64,000 nucleotides of DNA from positions 1 through 64,000 of the forward strand of contig NZ_WJPO01000013.1 of NCBI RefSeq assembly GCF_009649175.1, written 5' to 3'. The stretch's first letter is position 1; each line of letters opens with the position of its first letter. The translations under genes were made by a program, and so were the position numbers. This DNA is from Rhodovulum strictum. GTDB taxonomy: Bacteria > Pseudomonadota > Alphaproteobacteria > Rhodobacterales > Rhodobacteraceae. Positions 1-7,956 of this stretch are shown one piece after another. The notes below the pieces were generated by a model. The model searched no databases, was not told the DNA's origin, and saw only the letters and a program-made list of their open reading frames with translations.

Positions 1-200
1 CACCCCCCCCCCCCACCCCCCCCCCCCCCCCCCCACCCCCCCCCCCCCCCCCCCACCCCGCCCCCCACCCCCCCCCCCCGCCCCCACCCCCCCCCCCCCC
101 CCCCCCCCCCCCCAAACCCCCCCCCCCCCCCCCCCCCCCCCCAAAAAAATTTTTTTTTTTTTTTTTAAAAACCCCCGGGGGGGGGGGGGGGGGGCCGCGC
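1..200. other. Low-complexity homopolymer blocks at window edge
   Basis: Bases 1-142 are almost pure C with scattered A. They are followed by A at 143-149, T at 150-166, A at 167-171, C at 172-176 and G at 177-194. Each base appears as one sorted block, which is unlike any coding or regulatory DNA elsewhere in the window. The likeliest explanation is an assembly or base-calling artefact at a contig end next to the strong hairpin at 208-240. No gene can be placed here. Confidence 0.8.
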
Positions 201-207
201 CCCCCGC

Positions 208-240
208 GCGGGTCGCCCCGGCAAGGCCGGGGCGACCCGC
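208..240 (-). terminator. 14-bp perfect hairpin downstream of the caspase-like gene
   Basis: The arms 208-221 and 227-240 are perfectly complementary around a 5-base loop. The hairpin lies 11 bases beyond the stop codon of the minus-strand caspase-like gene, where an intrinsic terminator would sit. No T-run follows on the minus strand, so termination is inferred from position and stem strength only. Confidence 0.55.
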
Positions 241-251
241 TGCCAAAGCGC

Positions 252-1712
252 CTAGTCGCTCAGACCATAGGCCGCCCGCAGCCCGCGCTGCGTGCCCGGC
301 CCGAAATTCCCGTCGATCGCACCGCCATAGAAATCATGCTCGCGCAGCAGCACCTGCAAGGCCCGCCTTGTCTCGGGCTTGAACATGGTCGGCCGCTCGG
401 TCAACAGGTCCAGCACATCCTCGCTGCCTGAACGCAGCGCACCATAAAGATAGCCCGCCGCCTCGGCCGGCCCCTTGCCCTCGACCAGCCCGTCGTCGAT
501 CAGCGCGGCATAGTTGAACATTGCCTGCGGATGGCGCTGGGCGGCGGCGCGCTCGAAATAGCCCAGCGCACGTTTCGGATCGCGCGGCAGGCCCAGCCCG
601 CCCTGGAAATGCATGAAGGCCAGGTCGTTCAGCGCATCCGCGAATTCCTGCTCCGCCGCCTGCCGGTATAGCGCCAGCGCGCGGGCCTCGTCCTGTTCGA
701 CACCCAGCCCCGTCTCGTAAAGCTTGGCCAGTTCGAACTGCGCCTCGGGCGAACCCGCCTCGGCCGCCCGCGTCAGCAATTGCGCCGCCTCGGCCGGGTC
801 GAACCGATCCTGCGCCGGGTTCAGCCGCATATAGGCCAGCCCCAGGATCGAGCGGGTATCGCCTTCGGCGGCCAATGCGGCCAGTTGCAGTTCCTGTTCC
901 GGGCGCAGGCTTGACCAGGCAATGCGGCGATCCTCGTCGCGTACCCGCTCGTCGGCCTCGCCTGAACCGGCCAGATAGAACGGCTCGCCCGAAAGCGAGC
1001 CATAGGTATGCGGCTCCTGCCGGTTGGCGGTCGCCTCCAGCACCCGGTCGCGCACCTGCCGGAACATCAACGAGATCTCCAGCCCCGGCTGCGCCAGCCG
1101 GTCGATCAGCGCCAGCGCAAAGGGACTGTTCTCGCCCTGGCCATCCAGCGCCACCTGCCCGTCGCGTGCGGCAAAGGCGACCAGCGTGCCGCGTTCGGGC
1201 GAGGGCGGCGCAAGGCCCGAGCGGCCACTGCCGATCGGCTCGTTCAGGTCGATCAGGTCGCCGAACGGGTTGTCGCGACAGGAATCGAGGATCACGATCC
1301 GCATCCGCCGCGCCCGGTCGACCGCGCGCAACAGATCGTCCAGCGAGATCGCCTGCCCCTGGATATCCCGGTTCGAACGCACCGCCGCATCCGCCGGGAT
1401 CAGGAAGTTCCGCCCCTGCACCTCGACCCCGTGCCCGGCGAAATAGACCAGCGCCAGATCGGCAGTCTCGGCGGCAAAGGCGAAATCGTCCAGAGCCGCA
1501 CGCAGATCCGCGGCACTCGGGTCCAGCATCGTGCTGACCTCGAAGCCGATCCCGCGCAGCGTGCGGGCCAGCGCGGCGGCATCGTTCACCGTGTTTCTCA
1601 GCGGCGGGATCGTCGCGTAATCGGCCACGCCGATCACCAGCGCCACGCGGTCGGCCGCGCGCAAGGGCAGTGCCGCCAGCGCCATCAGAATGGCCAGGAC
1701 CACGATGCGCAT
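252..1712 (-). CDS. Secreted caspase-like (peptidase C14) protein with Sel1 repeats and a C-terminal peptidoglycan-binding-like segment
   Basis: The protein has 486 residues. Residues 1-19 form a signal peptide ending ALPLRA. Residues 20-250 carry the p20 caspase fold: FAGHG places the catalytic His at 94 and ILDSC places the catalytic Cys at 145. Residues about 275-435 hold Sel1/TPR-like helical repeats such as SPEAQFELAKLYETGLGV. The last 30 residues (FYGGAIDGNFGPGTQRGL) resemble PG_binding_1. Both catalytic residues are present, so it is probably an active metacaspase/orthocaspase-type cysteine protease exported to the periplasm. Its substrate is unknown. No recognisable partner gene is adjacent. 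The start gives an immediate signal peptide. Confidence 0.85.
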   Translation of the reverse strand: MRIVVLAILMALAALPLRAADRVALVIGVADYATIPPLRNTVNDAAALARTLRGIGFEVSTMLDPSAADLRAALDDFAFAAETADLALVYFAGHGVEVQGRNFLIPADAAVRSNRDIQGQAISLDDLLRAVDRARRMRIVILDSCRDNPFGDLIDLNEPIGSGRSGLAPPSPERGTLVAFAARDGQVALDGQGENSPFALALIDRLAQPGLEISLMFRQVRDRVLEATANRQEPHTYGSLSGEPFYLAGSGEADERVRDEDRRIAWSSLRPEQELQLAALAAEGDTRSILGLAYMRLNPAQDRFDPAEAAQLLTRAAEAGSPEAQFELAKLYETGLGVEQDEARALALYRQAAEQEFADALNDLAFMHFQGGLGLPRDPKRALGYFERAAAQRHPQAMFNYAALIDDGLVEGKGPAEAAGYLYGALRSGSEDVLDLLTERPTMFKPETRRALQVLLREHDFYGGAIDGNFGPGTQRGLRAAYGLSD

Positions 1713-1951
1713 CGACCTCCCCCATGCTTCCTGCGGACCATCCTATCCGATTCGGGCTGCGGATTGGCCGGTCGCCCGGATTATGGTAGCATTCCGGTCT
1801 GTTACGATGCGTTCGTCCGTTCGGGGGTGGGTTTCTCGCGCTTCTTCAAGACATGCCGGGGCAGCTGGCTCTGCGGGACAGTCATCGCCCGGCGGCTCTC
1901 TGGATGAGCCGGCAGGCCACGATCCCGGCCACGCCAACCGGAGGATATGCC

Positions 1952-2584
1952 ATGCCCCCCCGCCCCCTTGCCGCCGGACTTGCGCTGATGATGGCGCTCC
2001 TTCTGATCGCGCAAACGGCTATTGCCCAGAGCACCGGCGGCGGCCAGACCGGGCGGACGGGATCCGGCGATGGCAATGATGGGCCATTCGCGACGCCCGA
2101 AACCTACCCGTCACCATCGGACGGACCGCGCGGATCCGTATCGGACGGGACCACCGGGCTTGTCATCCGCGACATCGCCGAGGCGCGCGCCCTGTGCAGC
2201 CAGATCCAGCGCCCCGAATACATTGTCGACTGCCTGTCCCAGAGCCTCGGCAGTATCGCCGCCAAGATGCCGCGCGGCGACTATCAGGACGCAAGGAACG
2301 TGCTGGCGCAGGCCGCGCGCGAGCTGGGCGCGCTGGCGGCGGCCAATCGGGACCGCGAACAGCCGCGCATCCGGCTGCGGCTGCCCTCGGGCGAGACCAC
2401 GCCGCCGCTGAGCCCGGTGCGCCGCGAGGCGCTGGCCGCCACGAACGCCGCCGCCGCGCAGATCCTCGAAGAAGCCGAAACGCGGCTGTTGCGCTCGGCC
2501 GAAGGGTCCGAACGGCGCATGGTTCATTACCAGCGGATCGCGGCGGCCGTGGGCTCGACAAAGGTGCTGTTACGCTCGGGCTAG
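1952..2584 (+). CDS. Secreted protein of unknown function, tandem paralogue A
   Basis: The product has 210 residues. The ATG at 1952 is chosen because GGAGGA lies just upstream and translation opens with a signal peptide (MPPRPLAAGLALMMALLL, cleavage near AIAQ). A low-complexity Gly/Asp/Ser-rich stretch follows, then a helical domain with two Cys 12 residues apart (LCSQIQRPEYIVDC). The C-terminus LLRSAEGSERRMVHY recurs almost exactly in the next gene, so the two are tandem duplicates. I do not recognise the family. The Cys pair may form a disulphide in the periplasm. An upstream in-frame start at 1853 has no signal sequence and is unlikely. Confidence 0.75.
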   Translation: MPPRPLAAGLALMMALLLIAQTAIAQSTGGGQTGRTGSGDGNDGPFATPETYPSPSDGPRGSVSDGTTGLVIRDIAEARALCSQIQRPEYIVDCLSQSLGSIAAKMPRGDYQDARNVLAQAARELGALAAANRDREQPRIRLRLPSGETTPPLSPVRREALAATNAAAAQILEEAETRLLRSAEGSERRMVHYQRIAAAVGSTKVLLRSG

Positions 2585-2621
2585 GCGGGCAGGACAGGAC
2601 CAGGGAATCGGAGAACGCCCG

Positions 2622-3347
2622 ATGAACACCCCCTTGCACCGAACCACCCTGCTTGCCGCGGCGCTTGCCGTTCTTGCGTCCGGTCCCGATCCGGCAGCGG
2701 CGCAGATCGCCGCGCCCGGCCCGGCCCATCCCCATGCCCTTGCCGCACCCGGGCTGACGCGGGTCACGGCAACCGCCGCGACCACCGACCGCATCGTGGC
2801 CCGGATCGAGGCGGCGCGGGACTTCTGCGGCCGGATCGCCCAGCACGCCTATGTGATCGACTGCCTTGCCGCCCATCTGGAGGGGGTCGCCCGCGACATG
2901 CCCGGCGGGGATTATCGCGCTGCGGGGCAGATCCTCGACCGGACCGCGCGTGATCTGCGCCGGCTTGCCGAGGCCAATGCCGACCCCGCGCTGCCCCGCG
3001 GCCGGGTCCGCGTCGGCAACGCAACCTCGCCCCGGGCGCTGACACCGGTGCGACCGGACGCGCTGGGGCGGATCGGCCCGCAGGCAAGCGCCATCCTGCA
3101 AGAGGCCGAAACGCAGTTGCTGCGCTCGGCCGAGGGTTCGGAACGGCGCATGGTGCATTACCGCAGGATCGCCGCCGCGGTCGGATCGACCAAGTTTCTG
3201 ATGCGCTCGGCCAGGTTGGGGCAAGAACAGGGACAAAAGGTCGCGATCATGCGGGGGATCGCAGATTTGCCCGAAAAATCAAAAACATTGTCTACCATTG
3301 CATGCGATCAGATACCGACACCCGGCGACAGATCGACCGCGACTTGA
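2622..3347 (+). CDS. Secreted protein of unknown function, tandem paralogue B
   Basis: The product has 241 residues and starts at the ATG at 2622 behind GGAG. The signal peptide ends near DPAAAQ. It repeats the domain of the preceding gene: two Cys 12 residues apart (FCGRIAQHAYVIDC), a PGGDY motif, and the block LLRSAEGSERRMVHYRRIAA. Paralogue A ends just after this block. Paralogue B continues about 45 residues in more AT-rich sequence that shows no similarity to A, so the tail may come from a lost stop codon. The gap to paralogue A is 37 bases, so the two are probably cotranscribed. Function unknown. Confidence 0.75.
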   Translation: MNTPLHRTTLLAAALAVLASGPDPAAAQIAAPGPAHPHALAAPGLTRVTATAATTDRIVARIEAARDFCGRIAQHAYVIDCLAAHLEGVARDMPGGDYRAAGQILDRTARDLRRLAEANADPALPRGRVRVGNATSPRALTPVRPDALGRIGPQASAILQEAETQLLRSAEGSERRMVHYRRIAAAVGSTKFLMRSARLGQEQGQKVAIMRGIADLPEKSKTLSTIACDQIPTPGDRSTAT

Positions 3348-3357
3348 TGCAGGTCAA
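3344..3357 (+). promoter_or_regulatory. FNR/FnrL-type box upstream of cytochrome c peroxidase
   Basis: TTGAT-GCAG-GTCAA matches the FNR consensus TTGAT-N4-ATCAA at nine of ten arm positions. Its centre lies 46 bases before the GTG start of the peroxidase gene. FnrP control of cytochrome c peroxidase is known in Paracoccus denitrificans. A class II site centred at -41.5 would put the transcription start near 3392. The site overlaps the stop codon of the upstream gene. Confidence 0.6.
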
Positions 3358-3396
3358 AGCCACCATTTGGAAGGGTTCTAAGGTCAGGGGGAACGC

Positions 3397-4467
3397 GTGA
3401 ACCTCTGTAAAACGGTGCTTGCCATGAAACGTCTTCTTACGACCGCGCTACTCACCTCTGCGATGGCGCTTCCCGCCTCGGCCTCGGAGCTGCGGCAGAT
3501 GGCGCTCGACTATTTCGAGCCGCTGCCCTCGACCATCCCGCAGATGCCCGACAACCGCGTCACGCCCGAGAAGATCGAGCTGGGCAAGGCGCTGTTCTTC
3601 GACCCGCGCCTGTCGGCCTCGGGCGTGTTTTCCTGTTATTCCTGCCACAACCTGACCACCGGCGGCGACGACAACATGAGCACCTCGGTCGGCCATGGCT
3701 GGCAGAAGGGGCCGCGCAACTCGCCCACCGTGTTCAACGCGGTGCTCAACATCGCCCAGTTCTGGGACGGCCGCGCCGAAGACCTGAAGGCCCAGGCCAA
3801 GGGTCCGATCCAGGCAGGCGTCGAGATGGCGAACACTCCCGAGAACGTGGTGGCAACGCTGAACTCGATGCAGCAGTACCGCGACTGGTTCGCAAACGCC
3901 TTCCCCGAAGATGCGGACGCGGTCAGCTTCGACAATATGGCCCGCGCGATCGAGGCGTTCGAGGCCACGCTGCTGACGCCCGCGCCGTTCGATGCCTTCC
4001 TGAACGGCGACGATCTGGCGTTGAGCGACGAGCAAAAAGAGGGGCTTACGCTGTTTGTCGACAAGGGCTGCGTGAGCTGCCACAACGGCGTGAACCTCGG
4101 CGGCAACGGCTATTATCCGTTCGGCCTGATCGAGAAACCCGGCGCCGACATCCTGCCGCCTGACGACAAGGGCCGCTATGCGGTGACCGACACGGCCGCG
4201 GACCAATATGTGTTCCGCGCCTCGCCGCTGCGCAATGTCGGCGTGACCGCGCCCTATTTCCACTCGGGCAATGTCTGGGATCTGAAGGTCGCCGTGCAGG
4301 TGATGGGCACCGCGCAGCTTGGCGAAGAGGTCAGCGACGAGGAAGCCGACAAGATCGTGGCCTTCCTGCACAGCCTGACCGGCACGGTTCCGACGATCAC
4401 GCTGCCGGTCCTGCCGGCCGAAACCGCGACCACGCCGCGCCCGACCGCAGAGGTGATGCCGAACTGA
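3397..4467 (+). CDS. Di-haem cytochrome c peroxidase (CcpA/MauG family)
   Basis: The product reduces H2O2 in the periplasm using electrons from cytochrome c. With the GTG start at 3397 (AGGGGG just upstream) it has 356 residues. It contains an N-terminal export signal and two haem c sites: CYSCH at 80-84 and CVSCH at 225-229. The second sits in a GCVSCHNG context typical of the family. A start at the ATG at 3424 gives a cleaner signal peptide (MKRLLTTALLTSAMALPASA) and fits the transcription start predicted from the upstream FNR box, but has no clear ribosome site. Low-oxygen induction is likely. The C-terminal tail is Pro/Thr-rich. Confidence 0.92.
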   Translation: MNLCKTVLAMKRLLTTALLTSAMALPASASELRQMALDYFEPLPSTIPQMPDNRVTPEKIELGKALFFDPRLSASGVFSCYSCHNLTTGGDDNMSTSVGHGWQKGPRNSPTVFNAVLNIAQFWDGRAEDLKAQAKGPIQAGVEMANTPENVVATLNSMQQYRDWFANAFPEDADAVSFDNMARAIEAFEATLLTPAPFDAFLNGDDLALSDEQKEGLTLFVDKGCVSCHNGVNLGGNGYYPFGLIEKPGADILPPDDKGRYAVTDTAADQYVFRASPLRNVGVTAPYFHSGNVWDLKVAVQVMGTAQLGEEVSDEEADKIVAFLHSLTGTVPTITLPVLPAETATTPRPTAEVMPN

Positions 4468-4495
4468 GGCGGAATGCCTTTCGTCCAGGCTCAAG

Positions 4496-4520
4496 GGGGC
4501 CGGCCCGCAGGGTCGGCCCC
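4496..4520. terminator. Convergent-gene hairpin
   Basis: The arms 4496-4506 and 4510-4520 pair over 11 positions with one G-T wobble and a GCA loop. The hairpin lies between the peroxidase gene (plus strand) and the HlyD-family gene (minus strand), so it could serve both. No T-run follows. Confidence 0.5.
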
Positions 4521-4562
4521 GATCCGCTCGGGACATCGGATGATACGCCGAAGGCTGGCACG

Positions 4563-5936
4563 CTATTCCTCGCGCAGGGCGCGGTCGAAATAGATTTTCA
4601 GCGGACGCAGCAGGTAGGACAGCGGGCTGCGGTCGCGGGTACGCAGGAAGGACTCGACCGGAAGCCCCGGCAAAAGCTGCACGCCGGGCATGTCGGCCAA
4701 CACGCTGGTATCGGGCAGGATCACCGCCTCGTAATAGGTCATCCGCGTCGCCTCGTCGAACAGCGCATCGGCCGAGATCCGCAGCACCTCGCCGGGCAGT
4801 TCCGGGGTCGTGCGGCTGTCGTAGGATGTCAGGCGCAACGATACCGGCTGGCCCGGAAAGACCTGGTCGATATCCGTAGGCTCGATCCGCGCCGAGACCA
4901 GAAGCCCCTGCCCGTCGGGAACGACATACATGATCGGCGCGCCGCCCTGCACCACGGCCCGCACGGCAAAGACGGATGAGCCGAACACGACGCCGTCTGC
5001 CGGGCTGCGCACATCCAGACGCGACAGACGTTCCGTCACGCTGAGGCGGCGCTCGATCAGTTCGATCTCGGAATATTGCAGGTCGCGCAACTGGGTCAGC
5101 GCCTCCTCGCGGCGGGTATCCACCAGCCGCAGCGACTGCACCGCCAGTTCCGAGATACGGCCCCGGCTTTCGGCAACCTGCGAGGTCAGCCGCCCGATAT
5201 CGCCCTCAAGCCCGGCCTCGTCGCGCTGAAGCGACAGCACCTGGCCCACCGGAACAAGATTCTGGTCCAGAAGCCGCTGCTTGTCGACCAGTTCACGCTC
5301 GACCAGCCCAAGCTGTTTTTCCAGCGCCGCGATCTGGGCCATTGTGCCCTCGATCTGGTTCTCGATCTGAAGCTTCTGCTCCTCGATCTGCTCAAGCTCC
5401 TGGGCCAGTGCCAGCCTGCGGGCGGCGAACAGGCTCTTTTGTCCCTCGATCTGGCCGCGCACCCAATCCGGGTCGAGATTGTCGAACCCCTCGGGGATGC
5501 CGATCACCAGCGTCTCGGCTCCGTCACGTTCGGCCACCAGCCGCGCCTTGCGCGCCTCGATTTCCAGAAGCTGACGCTCGACGATGGCCAGTTCCGACCG
5601 CAGGAAGGTGCCATCGAGCCGCAGCACCACATCGCCCGCCGCGACCGCATCACCATCGCGGGCAAGGATCTCGCCCACCACGCCGCCATCGGGGTGCTGG
5701 ACCACCTGCCGGTCGCTCTCGACCTTGACGGTCCCCGAAGCCACCACCGCGCCCGCGATGCTGGCCGCCACCGACCACACCCCCAACCCGCCGACCAGTA
5801 GCACGATCGCAATCCCGCCGACGATCAGCGGCAGGCGGGCGCTGGGCATCCCGCCCGACGGGGTCTTGCCCGCGACCGGCGGCGCGGCAGCCTGGGTGTT
5901 GGCGCTGTCGCTGGCCTTGTTCTGAACCTCGCTCAT
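4563..5936 (-). CDS. Type I secretion membrane-fusion protein (HlyD/PrtE family)
   Basis: The product has 457 residues and is the periplasmic adaptor of a type I secretion system, joining the inner-membrane ABC exporter to a TolC-like channel. After a cytoplasmic tail of about 34 residues comes one membrane helix (about 35-60), then a biotinyl/lipoyl-like half (VVQHPDGGVVGEILARDGD), a long coiled coil at roughly 120-290, and the second half with a beta-barrel domain (LDVRSPADGVV). It overlaps the stop of the ABC exporter gene by 4 bases, so the pair is translationally coupled. Neither a TolC homologue nor a repeats-in-toxin substrate gene lies nearby. Confidence 0.92.
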   Translation of the reverse strand: MSEVQNKASDSANTQAAAPPVAGKTPSGGMPSARLPLIVGGIAIVLLVGGLGVWSVAASIAGAVVASGTVKVESDRQVVQHPDGGVVGEILARDGDAVAAGDVVLRLDGTFLRSELAIVERQLLEIEARKARLVAERDGAETLVIGIPEGFDNLDPDWVRGQIEGQKSLFAARRLALAQELEQIEEQKLQIENQIEGTMAQIAALEKQLGLVERELVDKQRLLDQNLVPVGQVLSLQRDEAGLEGDIGRLTSQVAESRGRISELAVQSLRLVDTRREEALTQLRDLQYSEIELIERRLSVTERLSRLDVRSPADGVVFGSSVFAVRAVVQGGAPIMYVVPDGQGLLVSARIEPTDIDQVFPGQPVSLRLTSYDSRTTPELPGEVLRISADALFDEATRMTYYEAVILPDTSVLADMPGVQLLPGLPVESFLRTRDRSPLSYLLRPLKIYFDRALREE

Positions 5937-7684
5937 CCGCTGGCCCCTTGCACCGTGGTCCCGCGCACCGATCCGATGGTGCGCTGCACTTCACCGGCAT
6001 TGCGCATCAGCGACCGCACGATCTCGTCGCGCGGGCCCAGCGCTTTTTGTTGGCCGTTGTCGATCACCAGAAGCCGGTCGCAGACCGCGATGGCCGAGGG
6101 TCTGTGGGTCATGATGATCACCGATTTCCCGGCCTTCTTCATGTCCTCGACGACCACGTTCAATGCCTCGGACCCCTCGGCATCGAGCGCCGAGTTGGGC
6201 TCGTCAAGGACCAGCAGCACCGGATCGTGATAGAGCGCGCGGGCCAGCGCAAGGCGCTGGCGCTGGCCGCCCGACAAAAGCCCGTCGCCCTCGACAAGCG
6301 GGGTGTCATAGCCCTTGGGCAGGCGCAGCACGATCTCGTGCACCCGCGCAAGCTGCGCCGCCGCGACAACCCGGGCCGGGTCGGGATCAAGCGCCATATG
6401 CGCGATGTTCTCGGCCACGGTGCCGTCGAAGAAGCGCACCTCCTGCGGCAGGAACCCGACAAGCCGGCCAAGCCGCTCGGCGCCATACTGGTCGAGCGTT
6501 GCCCCGTCCAGCCGCACATCGCCCGCCGTCGGCGCCACAAGTCCCAGGATCATGCGCGCCAGGCTGGTCTTGCCCGCCCCGCTCTTGCCGATCACGCCCA
6601 ACGCCTCGCCCGGGGCCAGGTCAAAGGTGATGCCGTACAGGATGGGCGGGGCACCGGGGGCCGAACTGCGCAGCGCGACGCCATTGACCGACAGCCGCGC
6701 CTTGGGGGGGGGCAGGTCGGTCGGCTTGCGGCGCGCGGGCACCGAGATGAGAAACTCGTTCAGGTTGCGCCATCCCGCCCGGGCGCGCTGGATCGCGGGC
6801 CACTGGCCCAGCACCTGATCGACCGGGGCCAGCGCACGGCCGAACATGATCGAGGCCGCGATCATCGCGCCCGGCGTCAGTTCATGCAGCAGCACCAGCC
6901 ATGCACCCAACCCCAGGATGGCCGATTGCAGGAAGAAGCGGAACGCCTTGGAGAACGAGCTGAAGGTGCCGGTACGGTCATTGGCATCAAGCCCCTTTGC
7001 CCCCGATTCCTCTTGCAGCCGCGCCCAGCGTTCGGACATCACCGGCGCCATGCCCTGTGACCAGACCAGCGGCCCGCCCTCCTCGGCCTGCCGCGCCAGG
7101 CGTTGCGCGGCAAAGGCCAGACGGTTCGAGCCATCGAGCCCCTTTTGCGTCACCGCGCGGTTGATCAGCGTCACGAGGATCAGAACCGCGGCGCCGCCGA
7201 TCGACAGCCAGCCCAGCATCGGATGGAACAGGAAGATCGCAGCCAGGAAGACCGGCGTCCAGGGCAGGTCGAAAAAGGCCAGAAGCACGGGCGAGCCGAA
7301 CATGCCGCGCACCGAATCAAGATCCTGAAGCGCGGTTGCGCCCGGCCCCTGCCCGTTTCGCAGCGCCGACCGTTCCAGCGAAGCGCCGAACACGCGCCGT
7401 CCGAACGCCGCCTGAAGCCGCGCCCCGATCCGGGCCGTCACCCGGCCGCGTGCATATTCCAGAAGCCCGTAAAAGAGGTAAAGCGCCGCCACCAGGATGG
7501 AGAGTGCGACCAGAGTTTCTTCGGACCGGGAGCCGAGCACGCGGTCATAGACCTGCAACATGAACAGCGGGCCGGTCAGCATCAAGAGGTTGGCAAAGAA
7601 GCTGAAAAGCGCAACGGCCCAGAACAGGCGACTGCTCTTGGCGCGGGCCAGGGTGAATTCGTTTCGATCGTCCGCGCCGCTCAT
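5933..7684 (-). CDS. Type I secretion ABC exporter, permease/ATPase (PrtD family)
   Basis: The product has 583 residues and powers one-step export of a protein substrate. The membrane domain covers about 20-300 (LFWAVALFSFFANLLMLTGP begins the first helix). The nucleotide-binding domain follows with Walker A GKSGAGKTS, signature LLSGGQRQRLALARAL, Walker B LLVLDEP, and a switch His in TH. There is no N-terminal C39 peptidase-like domain, which matches the PrtD branch used for proteases and RTX proteins rather than HlyB. It is the first gene of the pair and overlaps the adaptor gene by 4 bases. The cargo is unknown. Confidence 0.92.
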   Translation of the reverse strand: MSGADDRNEFTLARAKSSRLFWAVALFSFFANLLMLTGPLFMLQVYDRVLGSRSEETLVALSILVAALYLFYGLLEYARGRVTARIGARLQAAFGRRVFGASLERSALRNGQGPGATALQDLDSVRGMFGSPVLLAFFDLPWTPVFLAAIFLFHPMLGWLSIGGAAVLILVTLINRAVTQKGLDGSNRLAFAAQRLARQAEEGGPLVWSQGMAPVMSERWARLQEESGAKGLDANDRTGTFSSFSKAFRFFLQSAILGLGAWLVLLHELTPGAMIAASIMFGRALAPVDQVLGQWPAIQRARAGWRNLNEFLISVPARRKPTDLPPPKARLSVNGVALRSSAPGAPPILYGITFDLAPGEALGVIGKSGAGKTSLARMILGLVAPTAGDVRLDGATLDQYGAERLGRLVGFLPQEVRFFDGTVAENIAHMALDPDPARVVAAAQLARVHEIVLRLPKGYDTPLVEGDGLLSGGQRQRLALARALYHDPVLLVLDEPNSALDAEGSEALNVVVEDMKKAGKSVIIMTHRPSAIAVCDRLLVIDNGQQKALGPRDEIVRSLMRNAGEVQRTIGSVRGTTVQGASG

Positions 7685-7956
7685 CGCCTTGCCCTTTCAC
7701 GGTGGCCCGGAGTAGCAGAGGGAGGGCACGCCGTGGCCTTGCACGACAATCCGTTCGACAGGCTCATGGGCGTCCTCTTGTCACGGCCGTTGCGGGCCGG
7801 GCTTGCGGGCGGGCGTCCCCGCGCGCTGGGATATCGCGCCTACTCAAAGCGGTTTCCGCGCCGAAATTCAAGGCTCGCAATGCGTAGCTTTGCGCAGGTT
7901 TCCGCTAACGTGGCAGCACAGGCGTAGACCGAAGGGGATTGCGGGGCCCCGAAGCG

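Noticed and set aside
1-200. CRISPR or telomere-like repeat at the left edge
   Set aside because: There is no repeat unit or spacer pattern, only homopolymer blocks.
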